In this document: positions 35,433 to 44,250 of the stretch, one piece after another
How the letters are laid out: the number at the start of each line of letters is the position of its first letter
How positions within the stretch are numbered: the first letter of the stretch is position 1
Source of the DNA: Flavobacteriales bacterium
Lineage (GTDB): Bacteria > Bacteroidota > Bacteroidia > Flavobacteriales_G > JALEGO01
NCBI GenBank assembly: GCA_020631045.1
Contig: JAHDHZ010000009.1
Span: 7,752-59,014, forward strand
Direction of reading: 5' to 3'
DNA length: 51,263 nucleotides
Translations under genes and position numbers: made by a program
Notes under the pieces: model-generated
The model's input: only the letters and a program-made list of their open reading frames with translations
Databases searched by the model: none
Told to the model about the DNA's origin: nothing

Positions 35433-38216
35433 CTAATGTGCTTCTAACCAATTTTCACCCAATCCAACCTCTACTTCTAAAGGCACTGTCATTTTGTGAG
35501 CCCCTTCCATCTTCTCTTTCACCAGGGCTTTCATTACTTCAAGTTCTTGTTTGTGCACATCAAAAACCAATTCGTCATGTACTTGTAAGAGTAGTTTAGA
35601 ACGAAGTTTTTGGGCTTTCATGGCCCCAGCCACATCAATCATTGCAAGTTTTATAATGTCAGCGGCAGAGCCTTGAATCGGGGCATTAATGGCATTGCGC
35701 TGGGCATGGCCTCTAACAATAGCGTTGTTTGAATTGATGTCTTTTAAATAGCGTTTTCTGCCCAGTACGGTTTCTACATAGCCTTTTTCTTTTGCTGAAG
35801 CCTGTACATTATGAATGTATTGACTGATTTTTGGGTACTGCTCAAAATAATTATCAATAATCTCTGCGGCTTCTTTTCTTTTGATGTTGATCGTCTTTGA
35901 AAGCCCAAAAGCAGTTTGTCCATAAATGATTCCAAAGTTTACTGCTTTTGCCTTGATGCGCATTTCACGCTCTACTTGATCGATTGGCACCCCAAATACT
36001 TTTGCAGCGGTAGCAGAGTGAATGTCTTCTTTGTTTTGAAAGGCCTTGATCATGTTCTCATCGCCACTCAAAGCAGCAATAATGCGCAGTTCAATTTGTG
36101 AATAATCAGCGGCCAATAACATATGGTCTTTGTCTTTGGCAATAAATGCTTTTCTCACTTGGCGACCATCTTCAGTCTTAATGGGAATGTTTTGCAGGTT
36201 TGGTGCTGTAGAGCTCAAGCGACCAGTAGCAGCAACAGTTTGCATAAAGCTAGTATGAATGCGCCCAGTCTTTGTATTTGCCATTTCAGGTAAGGGGTCT
36301 ACATAAGTGTTTTTAAGTTTGCGTAAGGCTCTGTATTCTAAAATGTATTGCATGATATCATGCTCATCTTTTAAGCTGACTAGAATTTCTTCACCTGTAG
36401 CGTATTGACCCGTTTTGGTTTTTTTTGGTTTTTCTACAATTTGTAATTCTTCAAAGAGAACAATGCCGAGTTGTTTGGGCGAATCGATATTAAACTCAGT
36501 CTTACTAAAACTTTGAATTTTTTCCTGTAGGTCTATAAGCTTTGCTTCTAACACTTTTGAAAATTCACCCAAAGCAGTCTTATCAATATTAATGCCTTGA
36601 TTTTCCATATTTGCCAACACTTCAACCAAAGGCATTTCAATGTTTTCAAAAAGCGTATTGAGCTCATTTTTTTTCAAGCGAGGGGCAAACTGCTCATACA
36701 GTTGAAAAGTCACATCGGCATCTTCACAGGCGTAGTCTTTGACTTCTGAAGGCAATAAATCGCCCATATTTTTTTGATTTTTACCTTTTTTACCAATTAA
36801 GCTTTCGATTGAAATGGGCCGGTAATGCAAATAGGTCTCAGAGAGTAGGTCCATGTTGTGTTTCATGTCAGGGCGCAGTAAATAATGCGCAATCATGGTA
36901 TCAAACATAGGAGCTGAGACCTGAAGGCCTACTTTTGAGAGAATGCCTAAATCATACTTAATGTTCTGAGCAATTTTAAGTTTTGAATGGTCTTGAAAAA
37001 TAGGTGCTAGAACTTGGAGCTTTTCGTTGTCTTGCTCGCCAATGGGCAGGTAATAGGCTTTGTTTTTTTGAGTTGAAAAGGCAATGCCCAGTAAATCTGC
37101 AGTGTGTTTGTCAAGCCCGGTGGTTTCAGTGTCAAAGCAAAATGCGCTAGCCGATGAGAGTTCGCTTATTAAAAGATCAAATTTTTCTTTTGAATCGATT
37201 AGTTGGTAATCGACAAGGTCTGTGTTGAGGGTTTTAAATTCGTCAGGGACTTCTTGTTCTGCTTTGATTTCTTGCAAGGCGGCAGGGGTGTCGAACATGG
37301 AGAGTTGTGCGGTGGGTTTTGTTTTGGGTGGAGTTGAAATCGTCTCGCCCAACACCCTCTTTGATAAATTTCGAAACTCTAGTTCAGAAAACAACTCAGA
37401 AAGTGCTTCTTTGTTGATGGGGTCAACTTTTAATTTATCAGCATTAAATTCAATAGGAACATCTAAAATAATAGTAGCCAATACTTTAGAAATCAACCCT
37501 TGCTCTTTATTCGCTGCAATTTTCTCACCCAGCTTTCCTTTCACCTCATGGGCGTGTTCTAGAACATTTTCAAGACTGTCATACTGTGCAAGTAATTTTT
37601 TAGCTGTTTTTTCTCCAACTCCCGGAATGCCTGGTATGTTGTCGACCGCATCACCCCACAAGCCTAAAATATCGATTACTTGCTCGGGCCTTTCTACTTC
37701 AAATTTTTCACAAACCTCTTTAGGACCCCAAGTTTCTGCAGGTTTTCCAAAACGGCCTGGTTTGTACATGAAAATATTTTCAGATACCAACTGCCCATAA
37801 TCTTTATCTGGAGTCATCATATAGGTTTTAAACCCTTCTTTTTCAGCTTTTTTAGCCAGGGTTCCAATAATATCATCAGCCTCATAACCGGGCATTTTTA
37901 TTACAGGAATGTTAAAGGCTTCAACGATTCTTTCAATATAAGGCAGCGCTAACTTAATATCTTCAGGAGTTTCTTCTCTATTGGCTTTGTAATCTGCAAA
38001 AATGGCCTCTCTAGAATCTACTGCTCCGGGCGCATCAAAAACAGCCGCAATATGCGTAGGTTGTTGTTTGTTGAGCACTTCAAGTAAAGTGTTGGTAAAT
38101 CCATATTGTGCTGAAGTATTTAAACCAGCAGAATTAAATCGATGGTTTTTTACAAAAGAATAATAAGCCCGGTAAATCAAGGCATAAGAATCAAGTAAGA
38201 AAAGCTTTTTTTCCAA
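35433..38216 (-). CDS. polA: DNA polymerase I, TTG start
   Basis: 927-residue repair and gap-filling polymerase with three domains. The 5' nuclease (about 1-290) shows KKLFLLDSYALIYRAYYSF, AVFDAPG and DIIGTLAKKAE. The 3'-5' exonuclease (about 335-520) keeps all motifs: FDTETTGLD, NIKYDLG and YACEDADVTFQL, so proofreading should be active. The polymerase domain (about 550-927) has TGRLSSTAPNLQNIPI, LLAADYSQIELRI, the O-helix KAVNFGIIYGQTAFGLS and VHDELVFD. The conserved N-terminus begins right at 38216 with TTG, and no in-frame ATG or GTG is found just before it, so a TTG start is the best reading. It converges on dnaG; tRNA-Leu lies upstream in the opposite direction. Confidence 0.96.
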   Translation of the reverse strand: MEKKLFLLDSYALIYRAYYSFVKNHRFNSAGLNTSAQYGFTNTLLEVLNKQQPTHIAAVFDAPGAVDSREAIFADYKANREETPEDIKLALPYIERIVEAFNIPVIKMPGYEADDIIGTLAKKAEKEGFKTYMMTPDKDYGQLVSENIFMYKPGRFGKPAETWGPKEVCEKFEVERPEQVIDILGLWGDAVDNIPGIPGVGEKTAKKLLAQYDSLENVLEHAHEVKGKLGEKIAANKEQGLISKVLATIILDVPIEFNADKLKVDPINKEALSELFSELEFRNLSKRVLGETISTPPKTKPTAQLSMFDTPAALQEIKAEQEVPDEFKTLNTDLVDYQLIDSKEKFDLLISELSSASAFCFDTETTGLDKHTADLLGIAFSTQKNKAYYLPIGEQDNEKLQVLAPIFQDHSKLKIAQNIKYDLGILSKVGLQVSAPMFDTMIAHYLLRPDMKHNMDLLSETYLHYRPISIESLIGKKGKNQKNMGDLLPSEVKDYACEDADVTFQLYEQFAPRLKKNELNTLFENIEMPLVEVLANMENQGINIDKTALGEFSKVLEAKLIDLQEKIQSFSKTEFNIDSPKQLGIVLFEELQIVEKPKKTKTGQYATGEEILVSLKDEHDIMQYILEYRALRKLKNTYVDPLPEMANTKTGRIHTSFMQTVAATGRLSSTAPNLQNIPIKTEDGRQVRKAFIAKDKDHMLLAADYSQIELRIIAALSGDENMIKAFQNKEDIHSATAAKVFGVPIDQVEREMRIKAKAVNFGIIYGQTAFGLSKTINIKRKEAAEIIDNYFEQYPKISQYIHNVQASAKEKGYVETVLGRKRYLKDINSNNAIVRGHAQRNAINAPIQGSAADIIKLAMIDVAGAMKAQKLRSKLLLQVHDELVFDVHKQELEVMKALVKEKMEGAHKMTVPLEVEVGLGENWLEAH

Positions 38217-38262
38217 AAAATGAATTTTAGCTAAGGTACTAAGAAACTCATTAAAATTTAAT

Positions 38263-38270
38263 TACTTTTG
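38263..38270 (+). promoter_or_regulatory. -7 box of the tRNA-Leu gene
   Basis: TACTTTTG matches TAnnTTTG exactly and ends 14 bases before the mature tRNA 5' end. No clear TTG is present at -33. Confidence 0.5.
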
Positions 38271-38284
38271 TACATCTATTAAAT

Positions 38285-38366
38285 GCCCAGGTGGCGGAAT
38301 TGGTAGACGCGCTGGTCTCAAACACCAGTGAAGCAATTCGTGCCGGTTCGAGCCCGGCCCTGGGTA
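38285..38366 (+). tRNA. tRNA-Leu (anticodon CAA)
   Basis: Class II tRNA of 82 bases without encoded CCA. The acceptor stem GCCCAGG (38285-38291) pairs with CCTGGGT (38359-38365; G-T at the first pair), with discriminator A at 38366. The D-arm contains GGAATTGGTAGACGC. The anticodon stem CTGGT/ACCAG encloses the loop CTCAAAC with anticodon CAA, reading UUG. A variable arm typical of tRNA-Leu follows. The T-arm GCCGG-TTCGAGC-CCGGC spans 38342-38358. A terminator follows directly. Confidence 0.95.
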
Positions 38367-38370
38367 CACG

Positions 38371-38399
38371 AAGCCTCAGATATTTTCTGGGGCTTTTTT
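38371..38399 (+). terminator. Rho-independent terminator of tRNA-Leu
   Basis: AAGCCTCAGA (38371-38380) pairs with TCTGGGGCTT (38386-38395) with one G-T pair and a 5-base loop, followed by T's to 38399. It starts four bases after the tRNA. Confidence 0.85.
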
Positions 38400-38414
38400 A
38401 AAACATCTAATGCT

Positions 38415-38966
38415 ATGCTAGTAGAATCTAATTTTCTTCAAAAAGAAACTCTTGCACCGGACTTTAAGCTGATAAATACATTAGATGGTCAAATGGTTAG
38501 TTTGGTCGATGAAAAAGGTGCAATTGCTACTGTAGTCATGTTTATTTGCAACCACTGCCCATTTGTATTGCATGTCAATGATGAGTTGGTGAGGTTGGCT
38601 AATGATTATATGAAGCAGGGCGTAGGATTTATAGCTATCAGTAGTAATGATGTAAATTATGTGCCCCAAGATGGACCTGAACAAATGAAACTGCATGCTC
38701 AAAAACAAGGATATCCTTTTGTGTATTTATATGATGAAACTCAAGAAGTTGCTAAGTCATACGATGCTGCTTGTACACCTGATTTTTATGTATTTGATCA
38801 AAACTTTAAATCAGTTTACCATGGACAATTATGTGATTCGAGGCCTTCAAATAAGATAAAGGTTACAGGCGCTTCAATACGCAGTGTTTTGGATGCCCTA
38901 ATAGCAAAAAAACCTATAGAGGTTGTAGAAGAACCTTCTATAGGCTGTAATATCAAGTGGAAGTAA
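38415..38966 (+). CDS. Thioredoxin-fold (AhpC/TSA-like) protein
   Basis: 183-residue cytoplasmic protein of the thioredoxin/peroxiredoxin-like superfamily. It opens with LAPDFKLINTLDGQMVSL, the AhpC/TSA-type start, then VVMFICNHCPFVLHV with the redox pair C45-N-H-C48, followed by FIAISSNDVNYVPQDGPEQM, VAKSYDAACTPDFYVFD with the cis-Pro before DFY, and YHGQLCDSRP. The CNHCPF motif is characteristic of a subfamily usually annotated as thioredoxin family protein. The start is set at ATG 38415: the open frame extends further left but runs through the tRNA and its terminator, which cannot be coding. The substrate is unknown. It ends 6 bases before the opposing K/E-rich gene. Confidence 0.88.
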   Translation: MLVESNFLQKETLAPDFKLINTLDGQMVSLVDEKGAIATVVMFICNHCPFVLHVNDELVRLANDYMKQGVGFIAISSNDVNYVPQDGPEQMKLHAQKQGYPFVYLYDETQEVAKSYDAACTPDFYVFDQNFKSVYHGQLCDSRPSNKIKVTGASIRSVLDALIAKKPIEVVEEPSIGCNIKWK

Positions 38967-38972
38967 GCCTTT

Positions 38973-39578
38973 CTACTTTACTTTTTCTAAAATAGACTTC
39001 TTTACTTTTTCTTTCTCTGCCTTCACTTTTTCTTCTAACACTTTTTCTCTTTGCTCAAGGTCTTCTAATTTTTTTCTTTTTTCTTTATAAACCTCTTCAC
39101 TGACCTCACCTTTACTTTTACGCTCTTCTAAGCGATCTTTGGCTTTGTTGATTTTTTCTTTGGTTTCAGAAACTTGTTTATCGACTTCATCTACTTTTGC
39201 TTCTACTTCTTTTTTTGTTTTAGGCTTATTTTTAGCAGCAGCGGCTCTGGCTTGCCCAAATTCTTTACCCGAAAGCTCGCCTTTGTTTTTGCCATAGGCG
39301 TGGACTTCTTTTTCTTCTAATTTACCGTGGTCGTGATCATGATCTTTGATTTTTTCTTTGCCTTTACCCAGATGTTTTTCTTTTATTTCTTTGCCCTTCT
39401 TAGCAACATCTTGTTCAAGCTCTTCAAGTTCTTGGTCGGGTTTTTCTTTTCCTTTTTTTTCTAGAGATTTTTGTTCTTTTTTAAGTAAGCCTTTGCCTTT
39501 ACCTTGAGCAAAAAGTGCAGGAGAAAAGCTGACTAACCCAGCTAACATTAGGGTTGCAAATAAATTCTTTTTTTTCAT
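38973..39578 (-). CDS. Secreted Lys/Glu-rich coiled-coil protein with His-Asp patch
   Basis: 201-residue exported protein of very low complexity. A signal peptide (about 1-24, MKKKNLFATLMLAGLVSF...ALFAQ) is followed by highly charged sequence dominated by Lys and Glu. The middle contains KDHDHDHGKLEEKEVHAYG (about 75-95), a His/Asp patch that could bind divalent metals, and EFGQARAAAAKNKPK. The last 90 residues (VEAKVDEVDKQVSETKEKINKAK...LEDLEQREKVLEEKVKAEKEKVKK) have strong heptad character and should form a long coiled coil. I recognise no family. It follows the small lipoprotein gene by 31 bases and may be co-transcribed with it. Confidence 0.75.
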   Translation of the reverse strand: MKKKNLFATLMLAGLVSFSPALFAQGKGKGLLKKEQKSLEKKGKEKPDQELEELEQDVAKKGKEIKEKHLGKGKEKIKDHDHDHGKLEEKEVHAYGKNKGELSGKEFGQARAAAAKNKPKTKKEVEAKVDEVDKQVSETKEKINKAKDRLEERKSKGEVSEEVYKEKRKKLEDLEQREKVLEEKVKAEKEKVKKSILEKVK

Positions 39579-39609
39579 GTTATTTTTTTGATATGTTGAT
39601 TTTGTGAGA

Positions 39610-39807
39610 TTATTCTTCTATAGATTCTAGTAAAGCATCAACCTCTGCATCAATATTAGCTGACTCTTGCTCTAATACTTCTACCTCTTGATTTAACGCT
39701 TCAACTTCAGCAGAAACTTCTTGTTGTACTTCTTCTTGTTTTTGTGCACCTGAAGAACATGATGCTAAGAGCGCCGAAAAAGCAAATACGTAACTTATTT
39801 TTTTCAT
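39610..39807 (-). CDS. Small coiled-coil lipoprotein (Lpp-like in form)
   Basis: 65-residue lipoprotein. The start is set at the Met whose complement is 39805-39807 (MKKISYVFAFSALLASCSSG), because it gives a correct lipoprotein signal with lipobox LASC (Cys17); a longer in-frame extension upstream would bury the signal. The mature part is a short acidic Gln/Glu-rich heptad-repeat helix (VEALNQEVEVLEQESANIDAEVDALLESI), like Braun lipoprotein in general form but without a C-terminal Lys for peptidoglycan attachment. It sits 70 bases after the SprB-DUF547 gene and before the K/E-rich gene. No specific function can be assigned. Confidence 0.72.
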   Translation of the reverse strand: MKKISYVFAFSALLASCSSGAQKQEEVQQEVSAEVEALNQEVEVLEQESANIDAEVDALLESIEE

Positions 39808-39877
39808 TTGATTTAAAATTTGTTTGAGCGTGGTGTAACGCCTAAACATAAAATAAGTTTCATTTTGTAAAAACCTT

Positions 39878-41137
39878 TTAGTCATTCAAATCCCAATCAT
39901 AAAACTTGTAAGTGATTGAAGTATTGCTGTTAATCGTAGTATTTGAATACTGATTGATGTAATCAATTACAGTACCGTTTTGTATGAAATCTACCGAATA
40001 CCAGTTGAACAATTGAGAAATATCAACAGCATTTGCGTTTAATGTATTTAGGGTGGAATTGTTGATGAATTCTATGGTATTTGACTGCAATAAGCTTTGT
40101 AAGTTGTTTTCTGTATAAGCCTCATTAACAAGCCTTGGGCAACTTTTGGCCCCACAATTTACCGCAAAGTGAATTCTTGGTTCGTTAAATTGAGGTCTAA
40201 TGATGTCATTTTCAACTTGGTTTAAGGTGTAGGTATTTCCGTCCAAATTGATAAAGGCAATATCAAAGGCATTGTTGCCCCCTTGGCTGATGTCCATAAT
40301 GCTGTTTAAAGGCCAGTTGACTAAAATAATTTTTACGGTATGTACATTGTAAACATTGATCCAATAGGCCAATTTTTTATTATTTGACCAAGAGTTTTCA
40401 GGAAAGTTTTGATCAAGTAAATCAATATAGGCATTGATTTGAGCAATATCAGAGGCCATGCCTGTATAGCTTACATTGCCTTGATTGCTTACATGGTTGT
40501 TTAGAAGGGTATTCCAAATATCATGTGAAAATGTATTTGTGGGTGGATTACCCGGTTGGATGTTTGCTGTAGCGTTGGTTTGACAATTATTGGCATCTGT
40601 TACCGTAACAGAATACGAGCCAGAAGCTAAATTGTTTTGATTTTGACTAGTGCTGGAATTTGACCACTCATAAGTATACGGCGCTGTGCCTCCACTTACA
40701 GTAAGACTGATCGATCCGTCACCCGCATTTTGTAAAGACTCATCTACTGCAGAAGATGTTACACTAAAGTTTTCGCATGGATCTTCATCAACCGAACTAG
40801 CTGACAAGACACTAACTTGCCCTGAATCTATGCAACCTAGCTCATCAGTTACTGTATAGCTGTACTGACCAGGTGCTAAATTTGAAATCACTGAGGTCGT
40901 ATCTTGGTTACTCCACTGAAAGTAGTAAGGTGTTTGCCCTCCGTTTACTAAAAGAGATGCAGCGCCGTTATTTGCATTTTCAAGTGTTTCATTGATTACA
41001 GAGCTTGAAACATTGAGTGCGCAGGAGTCTTGATTAATGGGTTGAGGCAGTAGGTCTTCTTCAGGTGTTTCTTTTACACATGAAGCGCAAAAACATAAAG
41101 AACTAACAATGGTAAGAAATACGAGTAAATGTTTCAT
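39878..41137 (-). CDS. SprB-repeat + DUF547 lipoprotein
   Basis: 419-residue lipoprotein (lipobox CASC, Cys20). Two SprB-type repeats lie at about 38-110 (GGQTPYYFQWSNQDTTSVISN, PGQYSYTVTDELGC) and 120-192 (GGTAPYTYEWSNSSTS, SGSYSVTVTDANNC). A DUF547 domain follows at about 203-415 with KKLAYWINVYNVHTVKII, EPRIHFAVNCGAKSCPRL and ISQLFNWYSVDF. DUF547 is thought to be a cysteine-protease-like fold of unknown activity; the Cys in VNCGAKSCP and nearby His are kept. The domain is clearly paralogous to the next gene upstream (41149-41868), from which it is separated by 11 bases, so it arose by duplication plus gain of SprB repeats. Confidence 0.85.
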   Translation of the reverse strand: MKHLLVFLTIVSSLCFCASCVKETPEEDLLPQPINQDSCALNVSSSVINETLENANNGAASLLVNGGQTPYYFQWSNQDTTSVISNLAPGQYSYTVTDELGCIDSGQVSVLSASSVDEDPCENFSVTSSAVDESLQNAGDGSISLTVSGGTAPYTYEWSNSSTSQNQNNLASGSYSVTVTDANNCQTNATANIQPGNPPTNTFSHDIWNTLLNNHVSNQGNVSYTGMASDIAQINAYIDLLDQNFPENSWSNNKKLAYWINVYNVHTVKIILVNWPLNSIMDISQGGNNAFDIAFINLDGNTYTLNQVENDIIRPQFNEPRIHFAVNCGAKSCPRLVNEAYTENNLQSLLQSNTIEFINNSTLNTLNANAVDISQLFNWYSVDFIQNGTVIDYINQYSNTTINSNTSITYKFYDWDLND

Positions 41138-41148
41138 AACAATAATAT

Positions 41149-41868
41149 TTAGTTGTTGACAGCCCAGTTATATTCTAAAAATGAAATTTTAGCACTTGAG
41201 CTTACTTTTATTGAATTGTATTTATTTATAAAGTCTATTAAACTACCTTTTTTGGTGAAATCACCCTTATACCACTCAAATATCTTAGAGAGTTGTACAC
41301 TTGAGCTAGAGATTTTATTGCGTGAGGCATCTGCTAAAAATCGTTTGGTTTGCTGAGTCAATTGAGCAGCCAACTTGCTCGGTAAAAAAGCCTCATTTCT
41401 TAAGTTAGGGCAACCTTTGGCAGCGCAATTTACAGCAAAGTGAATACGCGGCTCATTGAAACGCTTTCTGATAATGCCGTTTTCAATGTTGTTTAAAGAA
41501 TAAAGCTTTTTTTCTGCTTTGATAAAGGCAATGTCCCAGGGGCCTTTGCCAGATTTGTTAATCTCTTTGATGCTTTTTACAGGCCAATTGTTGACCATTA
41601 ATAAAATAGTATTTGCATTGTATAGGTTGATCCAATAAGCTAATTTTTGATTGACATTCCATGAAGATTTAGGTTGGTTGCCCTGTAGTGCTTTGATGTA
41701 GGACTCGAGTTTTGAGCGGTCTGCTTTAAAGCCATTGTAATTAACTGCTCCGTTAGTACTTACATGTTTTTTGAGCAATGTATTGAAACTAGTATGTAGA
41801 GCATCACCTTGTGCAATGGAAGTTGAAATAAATAAAGTACTAAACAGAGATAAAAAAAGATGTTTCAT
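41149..41868 (-). CDS. Secreted DUF547 protein
   Basis: 239-residue exported protein: signal peptide about 1-19 (LFSTLFISTSIAQ) and a single DUF547 domain. Diagnostic segments are NQKLAYWINLYNANTILLM, GPWDIAFIKAEKKLYSLNNIENGIIRKRF, EPRIHFAVNCAAKGCPNLRNEAF and LSKIFEWYKGDFTKKGSLIDFINKY. Activity of the family is unknown; it resembles transglutaminase/cysteine-protease folds. It begins 3 bases after the TonB-dependent receptor gene, so both are surely on one transcript, which suggests a role in handling the receptor's substrate or assembly at the outer membrane (inference). Confidence 0.88.
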   Translation of the reverse strand: MKHLFLSLFSTLFISTSIAQGDALHTSFNTLLKKHVSTNGAVNYNGFKADRSKLESYIKALQGNQPKSSWNVNQKLAYWINLYNANTILLMVNNWPVKSIKEINKSGKGPWDIAFIKAEKKLYSLNNIENGIIRKRFNEPRIHFAVNCAAKGCPNLRNEAFLPSKLAAQLTQQTKRFLADASRNKISSSSVQLSKIFEWYKGDFTKKGSLIDFINKYNSIKVSSSAKISFLEYNWAVNN

Positions 41869-41871
41869 AAT

Positions 41872-44181
41872 TTAAAATGTAATGTTTACGCCCAAAGAAG
41901 GCAAAATAGGCAATTGATTGACCCGCTCAAATAAGATACGGTCAAAATAAAATATATTGTCTCGATTATACAGATTGGTTACTCCTAGATTGATGTCCAT
42001 TTCAGAGTTTTCTGAAAAGTAAATTTTTCGAGATAGATTCAAGTCTAGGCGGTGGTAGTCAGGTAAACGCCCTGCATTGATGTCTCCATAAAAAATGCCT
42101 AGGCTACCGTTTTGAGTTGTATAATCTGTGTTAATACCATCAGCGAAATCAAATTGCTCATAAAATCCTTGGGTTTGCGTAAAAGGAAAGCCTGATCCAA
42201 AATTAAAACGTGCAGAAAACTCCCAATTAAGGTCTTTTCCGAATGTATAATTAGCGACTAGATTTACATTATGTCTTCTGTCAAATATAGGCCTATACTC
42301 AATCACTCCGTCGTATCTATTTGATTTTGCCCAAGAATAAACGGCCCATAAATTAAGGCGTTTGAACTCATACTTCAATACAACATCAACTCCATATGCC
42401 TCTCCGGTTTCAATAATAAAATCTTTCTTTAAAATGTCGGGACGTTGAGCATTGTCAGCATCGTCATTGAAGAGCTTGTTTCTATTGATGTTTGAAAGTT
42501 GAGTGAAGTCTTTGTAATAGCCCTCAACATTTAAATGCAAACGTTTTGATAAATCAGATTCAATCCCTGCGATGTAATGAATGGCTTTTTGTAATTCATG
42601 AGTGCGTTCTTTTGAACTGCCATCTGCATAATAAATGGAGTCTTGAAGATTTTCAGGGCCAGAAAGAAAGCCATTAAATAAATTCACAACATCTCGATCG
42701 GCATTTGAGCTGATTAAGTTTTGAGAATAAACTCCTGTGGCGAGCTTAAACCTCAAACGGTCTGTTGCATTGAATTTAAGCCCAAATCGAGGTTCTAAAG
42801 AAAAAGTAGACAAAGAAGCGTAGTACTGAATGCGCAGACCCGGATCAATCACGAGCTTTCCTTTATTGATCGTAGAATTTACATAACCTGAAAGTTCTGT
42901 AGTAAAGGCTTCTTGAGAAATCTTTCTGTTTAAGAAGTTAAAGAAGGTGAAGTCTGTTGAAAATCCTAAAATCTGAAAGCCATATTTAAAGGTATTGTCT
43001 CCTTTAAAGTGTGTGAAATTAAAATCTAGATTAAATGAACTAATGTCACTACTTCTATCGTTGGTGTTGGCCTCTGAAAAATCAACACCATATTGAGAGT
43101 AGGCAAAATTTCCATCAATCAAAGTAGTTGAGGTTGCTGGAACCAAGACAAAATTTGACCCCAATCCGAAGGTATTCCAACTCAAATTAGAAATGGCCCC
43201 TTGAGAGACTCTATCAGCATAATTGAATCCAAATAAGTTGAATTTACTACCGTTGTTTCCATTGAAAGAAAGTTTGCCATACAAATCTGTAAAAGAAAAG
43301 GGCAGGCCGTTAGAATCGGCATAAGTATAAAGCGCTTTAGAAGTTTTGTCTAAATAAGAGGTTTTACCCGTCAGAATAAAAGAAGAAGATCCGCTCGAAT
43401 TTTCAGTCTGCTTTTTCAAAGGCCCCTCTAAAATAGCTTTGGCGCCAAAAGTTGTCAGTCCTACTTTACCTGCCAATCTGTTTTTATTGCCATCACGCGT
43501 TGTGATGTCCATAATAGAAGAGATTCTTCCGCCATATTCAGCGTTAAATCCACCCGTGTAAATATCAGCGTTACGCATAATATCAGTTTCAAACACAGAG
43601 AATAATCCAATCGAGTGAAAGGGGTTGTAAATGACCATGCCATCAAGCAAAACTTTGTTTTGAATCGGAGAGCCTCCTCTGATATATAATTGACCACCTT
43701 GATCGCCCGTGAAGACAACACCTGGCAAGACTTGCATGTACTGCGCAATATCAGCCTCTCCGCCAATGCTAGGTAAAAGTTCAATTTGCTTGGGTGTAAT
43801 CTTAGTGACAGACATCTGTACTGCTTTTTGGGCAGCTTGAGATTGAGCCGAAATTTCGACAGCATCAAGTTCAACTGCGACTTGTTTTAAATACAGCTTT
43901 TCAGAAACGATTTGTCCCTTTTTAACGTCAACTTGTTTCTTTAGACTATCATATCCAACAGAGGTAATCATGATCGTATGCGCACCTGCCGGCACAGAGG
44001 TAATGGTGAAAAATCCATTGACATCAGTAGCAGCTCCTAACTGCGTACCTTGTAAATAAACAGTGGTAAAAATAATGGGTTCTCCTGTTTTTTGATCGTA
44101 CACAAAACCTCTAACCGTACCTTGTTGAGCAAACAGGCCAATCCATCCAAACAGTAAAAAAGAGAACAATAAATTTTTCAT
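41872..44181 (-). CDS. TonB-dependent outer-membrane receptor with CarboxypepD_reg domain
   Basis: 769-residue outer-membrane transporter. A signal peptide (about 1-18) precedes a carboxypeptidase-regulatory-like domain (about 20-105: GTVRGFVYDQKTGEPIIFTTVYLQG), the TonB plug (about 125-235: MSVTKITPKQIELLPSIGGEADIAQYMQVLPGV, YIRGGSPIQNKVLLDGMVIYNP, FNAEYGGRISSIMDI) and a 22-strand-type barrel to the C-terminal Phe (LPSLGVNITF). There is no SusD partner next to it, so it is a stand-alone receptor rather than a glycan-uptake pair. It heads the operon with two DUF547 genes. A TATATTTG box on the minus strand ends six bases before its ATG. Confidence 0.93.
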   Translation of the reverse strand: MKNLLFSFLLFGWIGLFAQQGTVRGFVYDQKTGEPIIFTTVYLQGTQLGAATDVNGFFTITSVPAGAHTIMITSVGYDSLKKQVDVKKGQIVSEKLYLKQVAVELDAVEISAQSQAAQKAVQMSVTKITPKQIELLPSIGGEADIAQYMQVLPGVVFTGDQGGQLYIRGGSPIQNKVLLDGMVIYNPFHSIGLFSVFETDIMRNADIYTGGFNAEYGGRISSIMDITTRDGNKNRLAGKVGLTTFGAKAILEGPLKKQTENSSGSSSFILTGKTSYLDKTSKALYTYADSNGLPFSFTDLYGKLSFNGNNGSKFNLFGFNYADRVSQGAISNLSWNTFGLGSNFVLVPATSTTLIDGNFAYSQYGVDFSEANTNDRSSDISSFNLDFNFTHFKGDNTFKYGFQILGFSTDFTFFNFLNRKISQEAFTTELSGYVNSTINKGKLVIDPGLRIQYYASLSTFSLEPRFGLKFNATDRLRFKLATGVYSQNLISSNADRDVVNLFNGFLSGPENLQDSIYYADGSSKERTHELQKAIHYIAGIESDLSKRLHLNVEGYYKDFTQLSNINRNKLFNDDADNAQRPDILKKDFIIETGEAYGVDVVLKYEFKRLNLWAVYSWAKSNRYDGVIEYRPIFDRRHNVNLVANYTFGKDLNWEFSARFNFGSGFPFTQTQGFYEQFDFADGINTDYTTQNGSLGIFYGDINAGRLPDYHRLDLNLSRKIYFSENSEMDINLGVTNLYNRDNIFYFDRILFERVNQLPILPSLGVNITF

Positions 44182-44187
44182 GCCCTA

Positions 44188-44195
44188 CAAATATA
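44188..44195 (-). promoter_or_regulatory. Candidate -7 box for the TonB-receptor operon
   Basis: The minus strand reads TATATTTG, an exact TAnnTTTG match, ending six bases before the ATG (44179-44181). No -33 TTG is evident. Confidence 0.4.
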
Positions 44196-44250
44196 AGTGT
44201 ATAGACATGAAATTCCTAGCCAGAAATTTCCCTGAAAGAATCAAAAAAGG

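Noticed and set aside
37222-37800. 192-codon plus-strand frame inside polA
   Set aside because: It is antisense to an intact, fully conserved polA domain and shows no recognisable motif; treated as a shadow frame.
38328-38414. Upstream extension of the thioredoxin-fold gene
   Set aside because: The open frame runs through the tRNA-Leu 3' half and its terminator; the conserved domain starts at ATG 38415.
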